Source: Ashinkailepas kermadecensis (Eukaryota > Arthropoda > Thecostraca > Neolepadidae). Taken from it: a DNA stretch of 64,000 nucleotides. The position numbers and the translations under genes were made by a program. The stretch is taken from assembly GCA_034440615.1 (NCBI GenBank), contig JAOTOM010005148.1, positions 410,001 to 474,000 of the forward strand, written 5' to 3'. This document shows positions 1 to 12,800 of this stretch, one piece after another. Each line of letters opens with the position of its first letter. The stretch's first letter is position 1. The notes beneath the pieces were generated by a model, which was not told where the DNA came from, searched no databases, and was given only the letters and a program-made list of their open reading frames with translations.

Positions 1-1244
1 GCCCGGACGCCGCGGCCAAGTCGAGCCGGCCCCGGACGCGGGCGCCGCGACAGCCTTGGCACAGTTGGTGCTCGTGCGCCGACTTGGGCTGGTTCCGCAC
101 ACAGCCTTGACCGCACGTGTTGTGAACGTCACTCGGCGAGATAGGCCGCCGCGCCGGCCCGCTGACTACCATGTCCCGGCCGGAGGCAGGATGGCGAGCC
201 TTCGTCTACCCTCAGCAAGGAAGCCAGGTGGTGTTCGTTCGGGACGTGTCCTTGTGCGAACTTCCCGACACGACAGATGTACCGAGGTTCCGACAGGTGG
301 TAGGTAGGTCTGTTTGTGCGTCGTATCTGATGGTCGTGGCTATTGGTGTGTACATCCAGGCAACTGAGCTTGTGCGCGTCTCAGGGAGAATGTAAAACAC
401 CCACGGCCAATCCATGCAGCTTCCCGGACTGTTAAACAAAATAATCCCCAGCAATTCTTCATATTGATGCTCTGATTTCTAGTGATGATATGTAGGAGGA
501 GATGTGTAAGATGGGGAAATGAGGAATGCCAACTGCTGGACTGCAACTCATATTGTGCCAATGTATCGTACAAAATGATGATAATATTAAGTTTTTGTTA
601 TGGGTGCAATATAACCCACATGGGTTGACGCACCCTAAAACCCCAATAATCATCGATAATACTAAGTTATTTCATCGAGTTCACTTAGGCTTCCATGCTA
701 GCTTTTGTAGTCTCAGCCTCAAATGCTTCAACCATTACATTGAATTGTTTAGCTCCAGGCCAATTCGTATTCGTCAAAACATCAAAGTGTGTAAATAACG
801 GTCCCTAATTTGGGGTTATATTGCACACTCCTCTTTATTACTGGTAAAGGCGAAGCGAACCTACTCCCGTGTATGTGGCACAAAAGTTCATCTGAGTGGC
901 ACGGTCAGTCCGGCCCGACCGTCACGCTTTTGAAACTGTAACGACTGTTCTAACCACAGTGTTTTGTGTTATAGTTTCTTCACTTATGTTTAGGTGTTCT
1001 CTTTTAAATTTGATTGTTGCTAATTAGTATCAGAATGTTCTTCATCACGTTTTATTTGTAAAGAAGTGGCATTATTTCCGCTCCCAAACACATTTCAGCA
1101 GCATTTTACGTTCTAATACAACATTTGGAATTATGTCTCACTTACAGCCAGACCTATTCTTTTCATTTTGCAAGTTGCCAACCTTCAGGACAATATTTAT
1201 CGTGAAGTACTCTAAATATTTGCTCGAAAGGAAAAGGTTTGCGG
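1..1244. other. No gene seen; CpG-rich at the left edge
   Basis: The first 300 bp are G+C-rich and could belong to a gene or CpG block outside the window. The rest is AT-rich with no domain in any frame. Confidence 0.5.
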
Positions 1245-1437
1245 TGACATTTCCTCTAGCCGTTAGCTTGTCGTACACCTCACACCATTTCCGCCCGCGG
1301 TCAGCTTGTCGTACACCTCGCACCACTTCCGCTCGCGGTCAGCTTGGCGTACACCTCGCACCATTTCCGCTCGCGGTCAGGTTGTCGTACACCTCGCACC
1401 ATTTCCGCCCGCGGTCAGCTTGTACACCTCGCAAGCC
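1245..1437. repeat. 38-bp minisatellite, about 5 units
   Basis: Units start at 1267, 1305, 1343, 1381 and 1419 (the last shortened). The core is CTTGTCGTACACCTCGCACC followed by a CCGCNCGCGGTCAG part. Frames crossing it are not genes. Confidence 0.85.
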
Positions 1438-3164
1438 GGGACTTGCCATCTATATCAGTTGGCGGATCAACCAATAGGTAATATACCAATCGCTAATAAT
1501 AAAGCCAGTCGACCAATAGAGAAGAAACACCATCATTCCCTGTCTAATTTCGGTACGTATCTCTTCTGAAGCATTATATGGTGAGCCAATGAACAAAATT
1601 ATGACGAGCCGACCCATGCTGCCAAGATAAATTTAGCGTCCCAAAGAATGTTTTTTTGCTACGTGAAGTTATAGCGAAATGGGACGAAGGCAAATTTTAG
1701 CGAGCATTGGTCCCCACAGAAACCACATGACATTCTATTAATGCATACAAGTACATTCGACGGAAAAGCAGCATATGAATCAGATGCAAATATGTCTAGC
1801 TTAATTTTGCAACTTTGGCATAATTTGTCCTGATCTTCCTTGTCACATCCCGGAAAGCATGTGCCATTACTAACTTTGAGATCATGACGGAACTTAATAT
1901 TCCGTCGAATATTTCCAGTACCGGCATTTAATCAAACCAGTCCTTGATATCCAATGGGCTTGTATGCTGTCAATAAAACAGGCGATTCCCTCGTATGGTA
2001 TGGTAAAGTTTGATCACTTATTGGTAAAATAACAACATATATTTGGTGTAGCATTTACTCCAATCGCTTTCCAACGAGTCGAATTCCATCTTCAGCTTTT
2101 CTCCTACGGTGCGAAATCACCGCGGATTCGTTGCACTCCAAAATCAACCAGTCAAGCACAGTTCATCGCGGCTTTGGCACATCGTAGTTCCGTCAGTTGT
2201 TTCTCGTTATCGAGATCCTGCAGTCCTGTTCACGATGCATCATAGGGCTACTGCTGTGGAAACCCGCCCGGTGAACATCCAAGTTGTGCGGCACAGTATC
2301 ACCGGCAACAGCCACTGTCCTATATGATAAAGCCCGCCAAGGAACCCGGGGAATCTGGTATGAAGCAGTGATTAATGCAGGAGTACTGGGGTGAGACGAA
2401 CGGGCGGTGATTCCTGGCAAGTGTCCCTTTATTGGCAACCGCAATTATTAGGGGTTGCTCCATAGCGATGCATGCAAATAATTGATGTCAGAAAATATTG
2501 CCCACCCAGGAGCGTCGGAATGCTTTCATAATGTGGACAGGGATGCGCCATTTTGAATCGTTTGGTAAGCTTGCTGGTATTGGTTGCATGTTGGTTGTTA
2601 GCATAGCCGTCGGTTTAAGATGAGGCATGTCGGACAATAGTCTCGTTTGGCAGATATTCCTTCCGGTAGTAAGCATTTTTTTTTCATCAGTTCGCATCTC
2701 TTTGATAATCCGGTCATTATTTTGCTCCGAAGTCCAAGTTGTGACGTTTATGTGATGTCCTGAACATTTTGGCCCATGCAGCATTGTCACCTCTCTTCGC
2801 AGTACCAACATATGAACTATGGCGTGGGTGTTGGGAGCTATTATCCGATTACATACTCAATAGTATACTTCGATGAATTGAATTAGCATTTTACACCTCT
2901 TCCCATTTGTTTTGTAATTATAACCTATTTCACCCAAACAGGACCAAATTAACCACACAGCAATATTCACTTGTCTTCTAATTGTGACTTGATCGCCGAG
3001 GCAATGCGAAACTAAGCACTTAATATTGCCTATATTCGCTAACTTCGCATGTGCCTTCGCTTTGTTCCGGACACAGAATACCAGAAATGTTGGTGAGTGA
3101 GCTCAGAGTTCAAGAACCTAATTAGAAGATAGACAAATCCGAGCACAACAACAACATTTGCGGT
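1438..3164. other. AT-rich upstream DNA, nothing recognised
   Basis: No domain, clear repeat or RNA gene is visible. It may contain distal control sequences of the E74-like gene. Confidence 0.5.
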
Positions 3165-3668
3165 ATCACTCGCGGCCGGCCGAGATCACCGGCGAGGTTT
3201 GCGCCGTCAGCGCACTACGTCCGCACTCCATTCCGCGCTGACAGTCGAACCGGGAAAGCCGGCGACATTTCAAGGTGACTCGGCCCCGCATACACGCCCA
3301 GCACAGCTCGCCGCGGGCGCGCTGCGGCGCGTCGGCGACCTGGCGGCCGGTCCGTGCGGCGGCAGCGCCCCTGGCGGCGCGCGCCGCAGCTCCGATCAGC
3401 TGTTGGGTGAAGGCCGCTCGGGCGGCAGGGCCGGAACAGTCGACGTCTGGAGCGCTCGAGCGTCGGCGGTGTCCGGTGCCGCTGCGGGACGACGAGCCGC
3501 GAGCGCGTGTCGAGGTGTCGGTGCACGCCGGGCTGACTGCCGACGTCCTGGTGTCGTGGCATGGCCGCCGTCGGCTTCTGATCGCCGCCGGTCCCTCGAG
3601 CTCTCCGCACGCGCCCGCTCGGCCGGCTGTCTCGTCTGTCGCGCTTCGGCCGCCGCTCCGCGTGAGCC
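3165..3668 (+). promoter_or_regulatory. CpG-rich block upstream of the E74-like ATG (likely promoter/5' UTR)
   Basis: G+C and CpG content rise sharply at about 3165 after a long AT-rich stretch and stay high up to the ATG at 3669. This is where a promoter and 5' UTR would be expected. I see no TATA box that I trust. A GTCAG-type initiator-like sequence lies near 3205. The open frames on both strands here look like by-products of high G+C. Confidence 0.45.
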
Positions 3669-3897
3669 ATGAAGTACAAGCTGCCGCACGCCATCGAGTC
3701 GCCGGTGGACCCGGACGAGCCGCTGGACCTGTCCGTCCGCCGCACGTCCGAGCCCGACCGCGACTTTGAGGAGGCGTTCGACGATACCGAACACAACCTG
3801 GTGCCCATGTTCCACTCGAGGGTGCTGCCCATCAAGAAGCGCAATCATCTCAGCTACCTGCATTTTTCCAGCCATTGGAGCGACTACCGCGCCCCAG
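3669..3897 (+). CDS. E74: E74-like gene, coding exon 1 (N-terminus with PLDLS motif)
   Basis: The ATG at 3669 has G at -3, and an in-frame TGA lies two codons upstream (3663-3665), so the frame cannot start earlier without splicing. The exon encodes 76 residues plus one base. PLDLS at residues 18-22 matches the CtBP-binding consensus PxDLS. The donor is CCAG|GTTGGT, a weaker match than the other donors. Phase 1 fits the acceptor at 10866 and all later junctions. Assignment to this gene rests on strand, order, phase and the CpG-rich upstream block rather than on recognised homology, so it is less certain than the ETS exons. Confidence 0.65.
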
Positions 3898-6800
3898 GTT
3901 GGTCAATGTTCGACGGCCGCATGCGAAGTTTGGCAAATAATCTCTGTAGATGAGCGGCTGATACGTCATTCATTATTCTAAGTACCGGGCCGGATTCAGA
4001 AATTTGTATGTGCACTGGAGCGTTCTGCACAGCCGCATTTTTCGCCAAGAGGGGCACCATCGGCTGACAAATTCGTTGGCGGGAGAAAGATGCACTCGAA
4101 CGTCCTTTTTCAAGTCGAAGGGCGCCACGTATCCATGGGGGCACATGCCCTTCAGTCGTCTCCTCGGAGGGTCCGTCGATGTCCAAGAACAAACACTCGT
4201 TTAACTATTGCTATTCACCACTGAAAACGGGCCCGAGCTCAATGAAGACAAGAATAAGAGCTTTCCAGTCGCTCCAATTATTCTTATTTATCCCATGCAG
4301 TATTCGTATTAAGGCTACAAGTACATATTTAGTGGTTTGTTAGGCATCACAAGGGAAAACAAGGTATAAAGAGTAGCCATACTCGTGCATATCGCTTTAT
4401 CCATTCAGAGTATGCTCCATTTCGTCCACACTTGAAATTTGTATTCAGCCCATAGTCGTCCAGCAAGTACCAAGAAAACGGATCAGAAGGCCCTTCAAGG
4501 GAAGCCTGCCCACGTTCGCAAACGACCGTTAACCTTTCCATAAATAGCGGTGTTGATTCTTAATAATAACAATGAATTATGTCGTTCGCTCTAGGCTTCT
4601 GTCAAGCCAACGAGAGGCGTTCTTGGAGAGCTTTAATCAATAACCTTTTAATGTCCTTTGTTGACGGCCCTCCAAGGCAATCACAAGTCACTTTATGGTG
4701 TGATCACCATGGCAACGCTTCTGCTCAAAAGTGGGCGTCACTAGTTGTTAGCTGGGCCGCACACGAGTTCGCGTGAGCTAGGCGACACCTTCAACGAGGA
4801 GTAACTAGTTTCGATTGACATCTATTGCGCCGAGCTGATACCTCTGTGAAGTGCCTGCTGCCGTAAACAGCTGAACAGCTAAACAACCGCTGCCTCAGCC
4901 GAGCAATGCTTGCCACAGCAGTTGGCCGAACACCATTTGTATCCATCGAACATCGCCTTCCTCCACCGAACTACACCGGCTCCCGCCGAACACCGATTTC
5001 CTCCGCCAAAAACTGTTTCCGCCGAACGACGCTTCCGCCCACCGAACACCGTCTTTCTCCACCGAACACCGTCTTCCTCCACCTAACACCGCTTTCCTCC
5101 ATCGAATACCGCCTTCTTCCACCGAGCACCGTCTTCCTCCGTCAACATCTTTGATTCCACCGAACACCGCCTTCCTCCATCGAACACCACCAAACACCGC
5201 CTTCCTCCATCAAACACCGCCTTACTCGATCGAACGCCGCCTTCCTCCATCGAACACCACCTGACTCCACCGAACACCGCCTTCCTCCATCGAACGTCGC
5301 CTTCTTCCACCAAACACCGCCTTCCTCCGTCAACATCTCTGACTCCATCGAACACCACCTGCCGTCACCGAACGCCGCCTGACTCCACAGAACACGGCCT
5401 TCTTCCGCCGAACAACGCCTTCCTCCGCCAACACCTCTGACTACACCGAACACCGCCCAACCCTCCCCCAAACATCCCTGTCTCCGCCGACCCACGGCCT
5501 TGCTCTTGACCTGTTTTTCGGCTGCACCAGCAGCGAAAGTGATAAGACCGGGCTGACTCCGGGCCGCGCCGGCCTCACGTTGATGCTCACGTCGCTCTGG
5601 GATGAGGGTTCGCTTCACCCGGGGCGGCTGCTCGCTTCGTGCTTGATGCGGGGTTCACTCTGGCTCCGGACGGCTTGCTTGGCTTTGGCGTGTCGGAGGT
5701 TTGGCTTTGGCTCTCGCTCTCTTTCCCCGCACGTGCTGTACTTCTCTGGCTCCCGGGGTTATGAGAAATCTCGAATCGGCTCGTCCTGATCGACATCCGA
5801 TTTGAATTTCGTATTTTTTCTCCTTGCCCGACGTTATTCTTCAGTGGATGACACGGATTGGGATCCAGAATTCATTTTGTCTCGACAAGATTTAGTATGT
5901 ACTACATAGGCTTAACCGGTGGTGTTGCTTTACATACTTGGGGGGGGGTCCCCTCAATGTTGGCTTCCTCCCAATAATTTCAACTTCCAACATGGAACCC
6001 TATGGAGTGTGCCCCCAGTCGATTTGAGCCAAACCATTGCCTTCATGTATTGTGCCACTCCCCCTCCAATAATTTTGAACGTCCATGGACTTAACGTCAC
6101 ACTTGTTTGGGGAGGCGGTCCAGATCTGCCATAGTTTCCACCCGACGATAGGACATCATAGGGCGCTCGGAGGCACCATAGCTGGACGTGAGTCGGTCGA
6201 CGGGAGAGGAGGAAACGGCCGAACGACCCGTCCAGCGTCCGGCGGAAGTCGTCACCGCTTGACGCCGCCCCCATCTGATTCACCGCATGGCCACGCCGCT
6301 CGAGTCGAACGACGGCCGTGATTCACACGGGTCCGCGGCGCCCAGGAGGCGGCGCGGCCCCGAAGCCAGCGGCGCGCGCCTGCGGCCGCTCGGGTGTCAG
6401 AGGACGCGATGACCTGGTTCGTGACGACCGTTGCAGGAGGCCGGCCGACCTCAGGAGGCCCCATTTCGGGTCATCAGGCGGAAGTTGGCACTTGTTTACA
6501 TGATTCGTCGTGAGGTTTCTTTTCACCATTTGTTTATCCCAAACGTGATGTGTTCGTGTTTAGTTCCATATGCATCGGCATGCTTAAATACTTCAACGCT
6601 TATGTCGACATTGACGCCTTGTTATTGGTTTTGTGTTGCATGCTCCTCTTCTTTGCGACATTAGAGCGGCTAGCCATTCTTTGAATTATTCAGTGCTGCT
6701 TCTGTTGTCATGGGCTGTGCACTGCATAGTTTGCACCACATGCATCCTTTTCGAGATGATGCACATGTGAAGAGTAACTCATCTGCAGTTACGCGACTCA

Positions 6801-9800
6801 TGCTGTCAAACGTTAAGCATGCTCTTCACTTCATATGAAGTGAAAGTCGCAGACGTGACGTTAATCACTATCAAGTCATCCGTCGTTTGCCTAATATACA
6901 TCTGTCCAGCTAGCGTCACGTAGGATGCTCCCCGTATTATCGTGGTGAGATGCTCTATTTATTCTTGATTTGCTTTGTTAATCAAAAACAGGCGGACCCA
7001 AAAGCTCGTGTTCTACTCATTCGAAGAATTCAACAAACGCAAAAAAAATATCGGGTGTAGGTTGCTGCATATATATAGAGCATTTTAGGCGGGCCGTTGG
7101 CTATGAATGGTATCTATATTTAGAACAAAGGTGTCCCATGTATGCTGTTTATCTACTGTAATTATATCAGCTGCAAAGCCCTCATGTGGATGTGCCGATC
7201 GGCGAAGTCGCACCGGTGCCGTTTTTCGGATGAGATACTGCTCGGTGTATTTCGGTCAGCTGCAGCGCTCGTCCAGAATTATATTTCGAGCCTTACACAG
7301 CCAATCTCCACCCATCCGAAATAGCTTCTCGGCTTCGAAGTACCTCGTTTGACGTCACCGGCTCGACGGCGTCCGATTGGTCGGCGTGCCGCGACCTTGG
7401 CGTGGCCGCTGACTTCGATCGACCCGCCTGCCCTTGTCACGCGCACCGCTCCTCCCCCTCCACCGCAACGGCTTTCCGTCAACACTCGCTTCGTCGGCCA
7501 GTCGCGGTGCGGACAAGCCTCGGGCACGTCTGCCGACCTTGTCAGCGGTCACACGAACCAGCTCCAACTGGCGCGCAGAATGGAGTGGGCGGCGCATAGC
7601 TTTCTGATCCGGTTCATGCCCGGCGTGGTCCAGTCGGCCGTCGCTGTCCGATCTGTTATCCCGTCAGACGCAGATCGGACAGATATGTGTAACATGTTTG
7701 TGTGTGTGTGTGTGTGCAGGGGCGGAATTGCTTTTCGTGGAGCCCTGGTCCACCAACTCACTCTGATTTGAGCCCCGCCAGTCTCAGTGTGTGTCCCACC
7801 AACTTGAGCTGGTCCTCAATAGATCAAAAGGGAGGAAAATAAACGAAATCCAGTCATTGCATGGCAACGAAGTTCAAGTTAAACATACCATGCCAATGGC
7901 ATTCCGCACCATTCATTCAGCATATCATTCCTATATGACTCCTTCCAGCATGAGGAAGTTGTTTGTATGTCTTGGTTGCAATATTTATCAAACTGAGAGC
8001 TGTGCCAAAAGAAAGAATTAACTCTGAGTTGATTCCCAGATCACACATTTTTTTCTGTGAGCGTGGATTATAATTAATTGCCTTCAAAACGGATCTGACT
8101 TAGAACCATAGTTGAATCATTATTTTAGGATGATGATAAACACGGGGCACTTATTGTTACAAATTACATGTTACGATTCCAAAGCTCAGATATTAATATA
8201 GATAACATGATTTTTTAGACCTAACATACCGAAATGCATTGCCCTGGCTCAATGCACATCTTACCTATGAGTCAGATGTGTATGCGATAATGTATGCTAT
8301 ATTAAATTGCACCCGGGTATTTTTCGAGCCTCATGTATCTCGGAAGCCAGCGAAAACGACCGCTTTATCCGATGCCCATGATACTAGATACATTTCCATA
8401 GATGGAACACGGAAGCGCTCCGCTGCTGGCCTTTAGCTGCCAAACACATCAATCAAAGCGCTTTGCGGAATGTGGCCGCTACTGCTATTTATACCACATG
8501 AAGGTGTCTAATTTGACATGCTGTTGGGCCGTCCTGAGTCCATGAATCTGCTACGCTTATAATTATTAAACACTAACGTGGCTATTCTGGAATCTGGTTA
8601 GTCCAAAGGTCAGTGGCAAGCCGTGCGAATATTTGTGCCGCGAATGTTGTTCGCAGCGCGTACGTTATTCCCGCTCGGAAACATGTCTCGGCCACGTCCA
8701 CCTCCCACTGGCCGCACCCGCTCTGGTTGACCAGATGCTCGTCCTCGTTCTCGACCGGCCGTGTTGGGTGCTGTGACGTCACCGCACACGACTCCAGTGG
8801 GGCCGTGGCTGACGTCCTGGCGCCGATTCCCGAGTCGAGGCCCCGGGACGGCGCCGTGTGTGGGAACATCCGGGCCGGGGCGGCCATTACAGCACCACAC
8901 CGCGCTGCGCTGGTGCGGCAGCCGGACCTTCACGTTCTCGCGCCGGCTTCCACTTACTTACACATCACGTGGTCATGTACTTCTCCGCGCCTCCAGCTGC
9001 GTCTATGCGGCGCGGACACGAGTAACTCTGTCCCTCTCTGCCAACTATGTTGCGGGGTGTTGTTGAGTTGTTAACTATTCCCGCTGCCCGGACCAGGTCT
9101 CATGCACGGGACACAAGTTTTCTGCTGGCACGTGGCGCACCGTATCGGCGTGAGACACGCGCCGATACGGCGCCGACGGCGCCGATCCTGGCGTCACGCC
9201 ATGCCACGTCACGTGCCGTTGCGTGTCGACGCCGAAGGGTGTCTGGGTCCACCGCCGGCACGGCGGCCGCGTCCCACGGGCCGGCCGGCCGGCGGTGGTG
9301 GCGTCCCACGGAGCCGCCCGCCGCCGCCGCCGCCAGGGGTGGATGCACCGGCCACCATCTGACCTTGGAGACCAGGAAGTGTGGCTGGCTGGCCGGCAGG
9401 CGGGCCGGCGTGACTGCTGACCATGTAGCGCCGCCGCCGCCGCGATGCCGTTCGCAGAAGCCGCCGACTTGCGGGCGCGACCGCGCTCTCCGCCGCCCGA
9501 CGCCGAGCGGGTCGGCTCAAGGCCGCCGGCGCGACTTTCTTTCTGTCGACCCTGGTCCAGGCGGGCGGCGTTCACTGCTCCCGCCCTGGGTGGTGCAAAT
9601 CGGCTTACATGTGTGATAACCAGGCGCTCATTTGTGGGCACCGGCAGCTCGGTCGAGTCGTGCTACGTGCCGTGTTTTCTGAGAATAGCGTAGCTGTCGT
9701 CCGAAGACTGTCCTGTCTCCACTCGTACGGTGGCGCGCGTCTGCATGCAATTATGCCTACCAGGAAGCGCGGACGACTGCAATCATTCCTGGGCCCGTCA

Positions 9801-12800
9801 CTCTGACCTCATCCAAACACCCTGCTCCCGGAGGGCAGGGGAAATCTTTCCAGCCGTCCTGCATCGTGACTGGTAGCTTCTGACGCACGGCTTCCGTTTC
9901 GAAGCTCCCGGCCCGTTTTTTTCTGGTACGCTTACCGCGTTTTTGCGTTTGTTTTTGCCAGGAGTCTAATTTTCTCCGCGACCCGACAAACAAAGCCGAT
10001 CCCTGCTAGTCTCGCAGCGCCGTTTTTTGCAACTCCGGCCTTGGTTGCTGGCTCGAGTTGAACAGCCCCGCTCCCGCATCTACGCCCGGTAGAGGTGCAG
10101 CGGGACTCTGCGTAAAACGGTAGACCGCCGCGGCACCGCGCTCCGATTGGCTGCCACCACGCCCGGCGAAGAACAGCAACCGGAAATATCCTCAAGGGCA
10201 CCGGCGTTGGTATGAAGCAAGCCGTGTTCGGTGTCTCGCCTCGCGGGGCTCGGGAGTTGGGCGGGCGGGGGAGGGGCCCGACCCGGAAACGTTGCCGGCG
10301 TTAGCAACGGCTGGGCTGGCACGATGCCAGCCCGACCGTCGCAGAACGCTACAGGGTCGGTTGGGGGTGGGGATGGGGATCCAGGGTCAGCGCGTTCCGA
10401 CACGACGCTCCATCCGCTCGGACTGGTGGCTGGGGGACGGCACGACAAGGAACAGTGGGTGGTGCTTGACGGTGACGGTTGATGGATGCTTGGAGAAAGC
10501 GGTTCGTTCACATTTCGTGACAAGTTTGACCGCCACATCTCGTGGGATTCTTCCTCAGCTAGCGTTGCAGATGGTCACGTAGCTTCTGGTATCGATTCGT
10601 ATCGCAGCACGCAGATGGTTTTTCAATGAAAACCAGAGAAACGTGACTGCTCCTCTCCGGTCACACAACTCACGAGGATTTCACACATGTAGGCTTTGGC
10701 TATTCTCAGTCATGTCCCGGCTCCTAAAGCTGACACGGCCCGAGCTCGCATGGCTCAGTATATTTGCATCGACATCCATCAGGGATGGTACATATTGCGG
10801 ATATCAGCAACCATTACCGGCAGAGGTGTGGGCATACGTGTGACGATGTACCTTCTCTTGCCGCAGCGGAGGAGTCTCGCAGTTCGTCCGGCGCCGTTGA
10901 TGGCACCGGCATGCAGTCGCAGTCAGCTGGAGATACACCCCGACCTGGCGAGCACTCTCGCCTGCTGGAGATGCTGACAGAGGGCCACACTGCTCCGGCG
11001 GAGCTGCTGCGTCCTGCCCTACCCCAGCCGCAGCCGCAGCCACAGCCTCAGTCGCAGCCTCAGTCGCAGCCGCAGCCGCAGCCGCAGCCTCAGCCGCAGC
11101 AGCAGCAGCAGCCGCAGCAGTCCCACCCACAGCCTCACCCGGACCACCAGTCCCGCCACCATACCCACCCTCATCCTCACCCCCATCCACCCCCGCACCC
11201 GCCTCCACAGCTGCAGCCTCAGCAGCCGCCACACCCGTACCCCCACCCGCACCCGCAGCCGCTTCTGCATCGTCTTCAGCTCCCGGGACAGCAGCCGCCT
11301 CAGCCCGGCCAGCCAGGTGAGTCAGCAGCTGACGCTGTCCTCAGCCGGCCACCCGGTGGGTGAGACCAGCGCACTAGCCATCCCTGTCTGCCCTGATCCT
11401 ACATTCCACTGACCGGCAGGTGACACGCTGGTCACGCTCCCGGACGGAAATGTCGCAATGAGCCCACCGCAGGAGTGTCGCGGATGTGTGTTGCACACAT
11501 GGCGTAGGACACTAGACGGTACAGGTTCGACTGGAGCGACACACGTGAGGACGTCGTGAAATGGTGTACACAAACTGGCTTCAGTGGCACATTTGTCAAA
11601 TCGGTGCGACACAACACAAACACGAGGCTGATTTCCCGACTCACTTGGTAACTGGAACACTTCTTACGCAGGCAAACGGGCACATAGTTTTTGGCGGCTT
11701 TCTTTGCTATGCAGTGACGCAGTCAACTTCGTGCTTTTGTGCACACTAATGGAGTGGTGCGTTTTTCGTGTTACAAATTGCGTCAACATGTGTCTCCATA
11801 CAAAGTACCTGTTGTGTGCTTTTTCCTATTGCACGTACGTGATTAAACAAAATCTTCCGATGTCACGAACCTTGTGTGTTCAAACGTAGCTACATGTTCA
11901 CAGCTGCTGCTACTTCACTTTCACCTTCACCCTTGTGTCGCCCCTACGTGCGACATATCCGGTCGAAATTGTTGGCCGGCGATTCTCACGAGGTTAAACG
12001 CCTCGTGTGCTCCAAATAGCACCCCACTCCCCGATCCCCTTCCGCTACCCTGGTGCCCTTCAACGGTCGATATGACCGATGGGATAAAAAAGGATAAACA
12101 GGCCGCCTGGTGGTCCGATTGTGATGCAGATGGAGGGTACAGGAGGGAGGCGTGGGAAAAATGCGTCGAAAGGGGTGACAGCCTTGTTGGGATTTCCTAT
12201 CGCGCTCCCAATTGGCAAGCTGTCGAGTTTTGTCGTGTATTGTGGTGTGTCATGATGGCGTATCCACGGTATCCAAAGACGGCCACTGATGTGGTGCCAG
12301 TATCATGTTCTGCAGCCGGGAGTGGCTGGACGCCACAGTATAGCTGTTCGCTGTGCGGTGATTGTCCGCTGTGGCCGGCGCTGCGTCTGATACAGACGCT
12401 GTCCACTACTCTCCTGTGCTGAGAGTTGTTTTGAGTCTCTGTTAACTGCGATTCCATCTGGTGAGGCTTTGCACCGCTGTGGATGGTTCTGTTGTGTGGT
12501 GAGATGTCCCGAACTGTTATTGACTATACTGGTACCCGATGAGGTACTGTGGAACGCTGTTGAGTGTGATGTCGGTCCTCTGTTGAGGATCGTTGGGTGT
12601 GATGTTGGACCGCTGCTGACGGTTGTTGGGCGTGATGTGGAGCTGCTGCTGACGGTTGTTTGATGTGATGTAGAGCTGCTGCTGACGATTGCTGGGCGTG
12701 ATGTCGAGCTGCTGCTGACGGTTGTTGGGTGTGATGTCGAGCTGCTGCTGACGGTTGTTGGGTGTGATGTCGAGCTGCTGCTGACGGTTATTGGGCATGA

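Larger units (their letters stand above)
3898..10866 (+). other. Intron 1 of the E74-like gene with CpG-rich blocks
   Basis: About 7 kb. It holds the 20-bp array, dispersed-repeat copy 1, a (GT)n tract near 7695-7718, and CpG-rich blocks at about 6180-6440, 7340-7680, 8600-9620 and 10000-10500. Short frames in those blocks look like composition effects. Confidence 0.6.

Noticed and set aside
4879..5618. Minus-strand frames with repeating [13 protein letters not shown] peptides
   Set aside because: These come from the degenerate 20-bp array; the peptide shifts frame between units and has no start or splice context.
8613..9641. Overlapping frames of up to 189 codons on both strands
   Set aside because: They lie in a CpG-rich block inside E74 intron 1, have no domain, and overlap in several frames.
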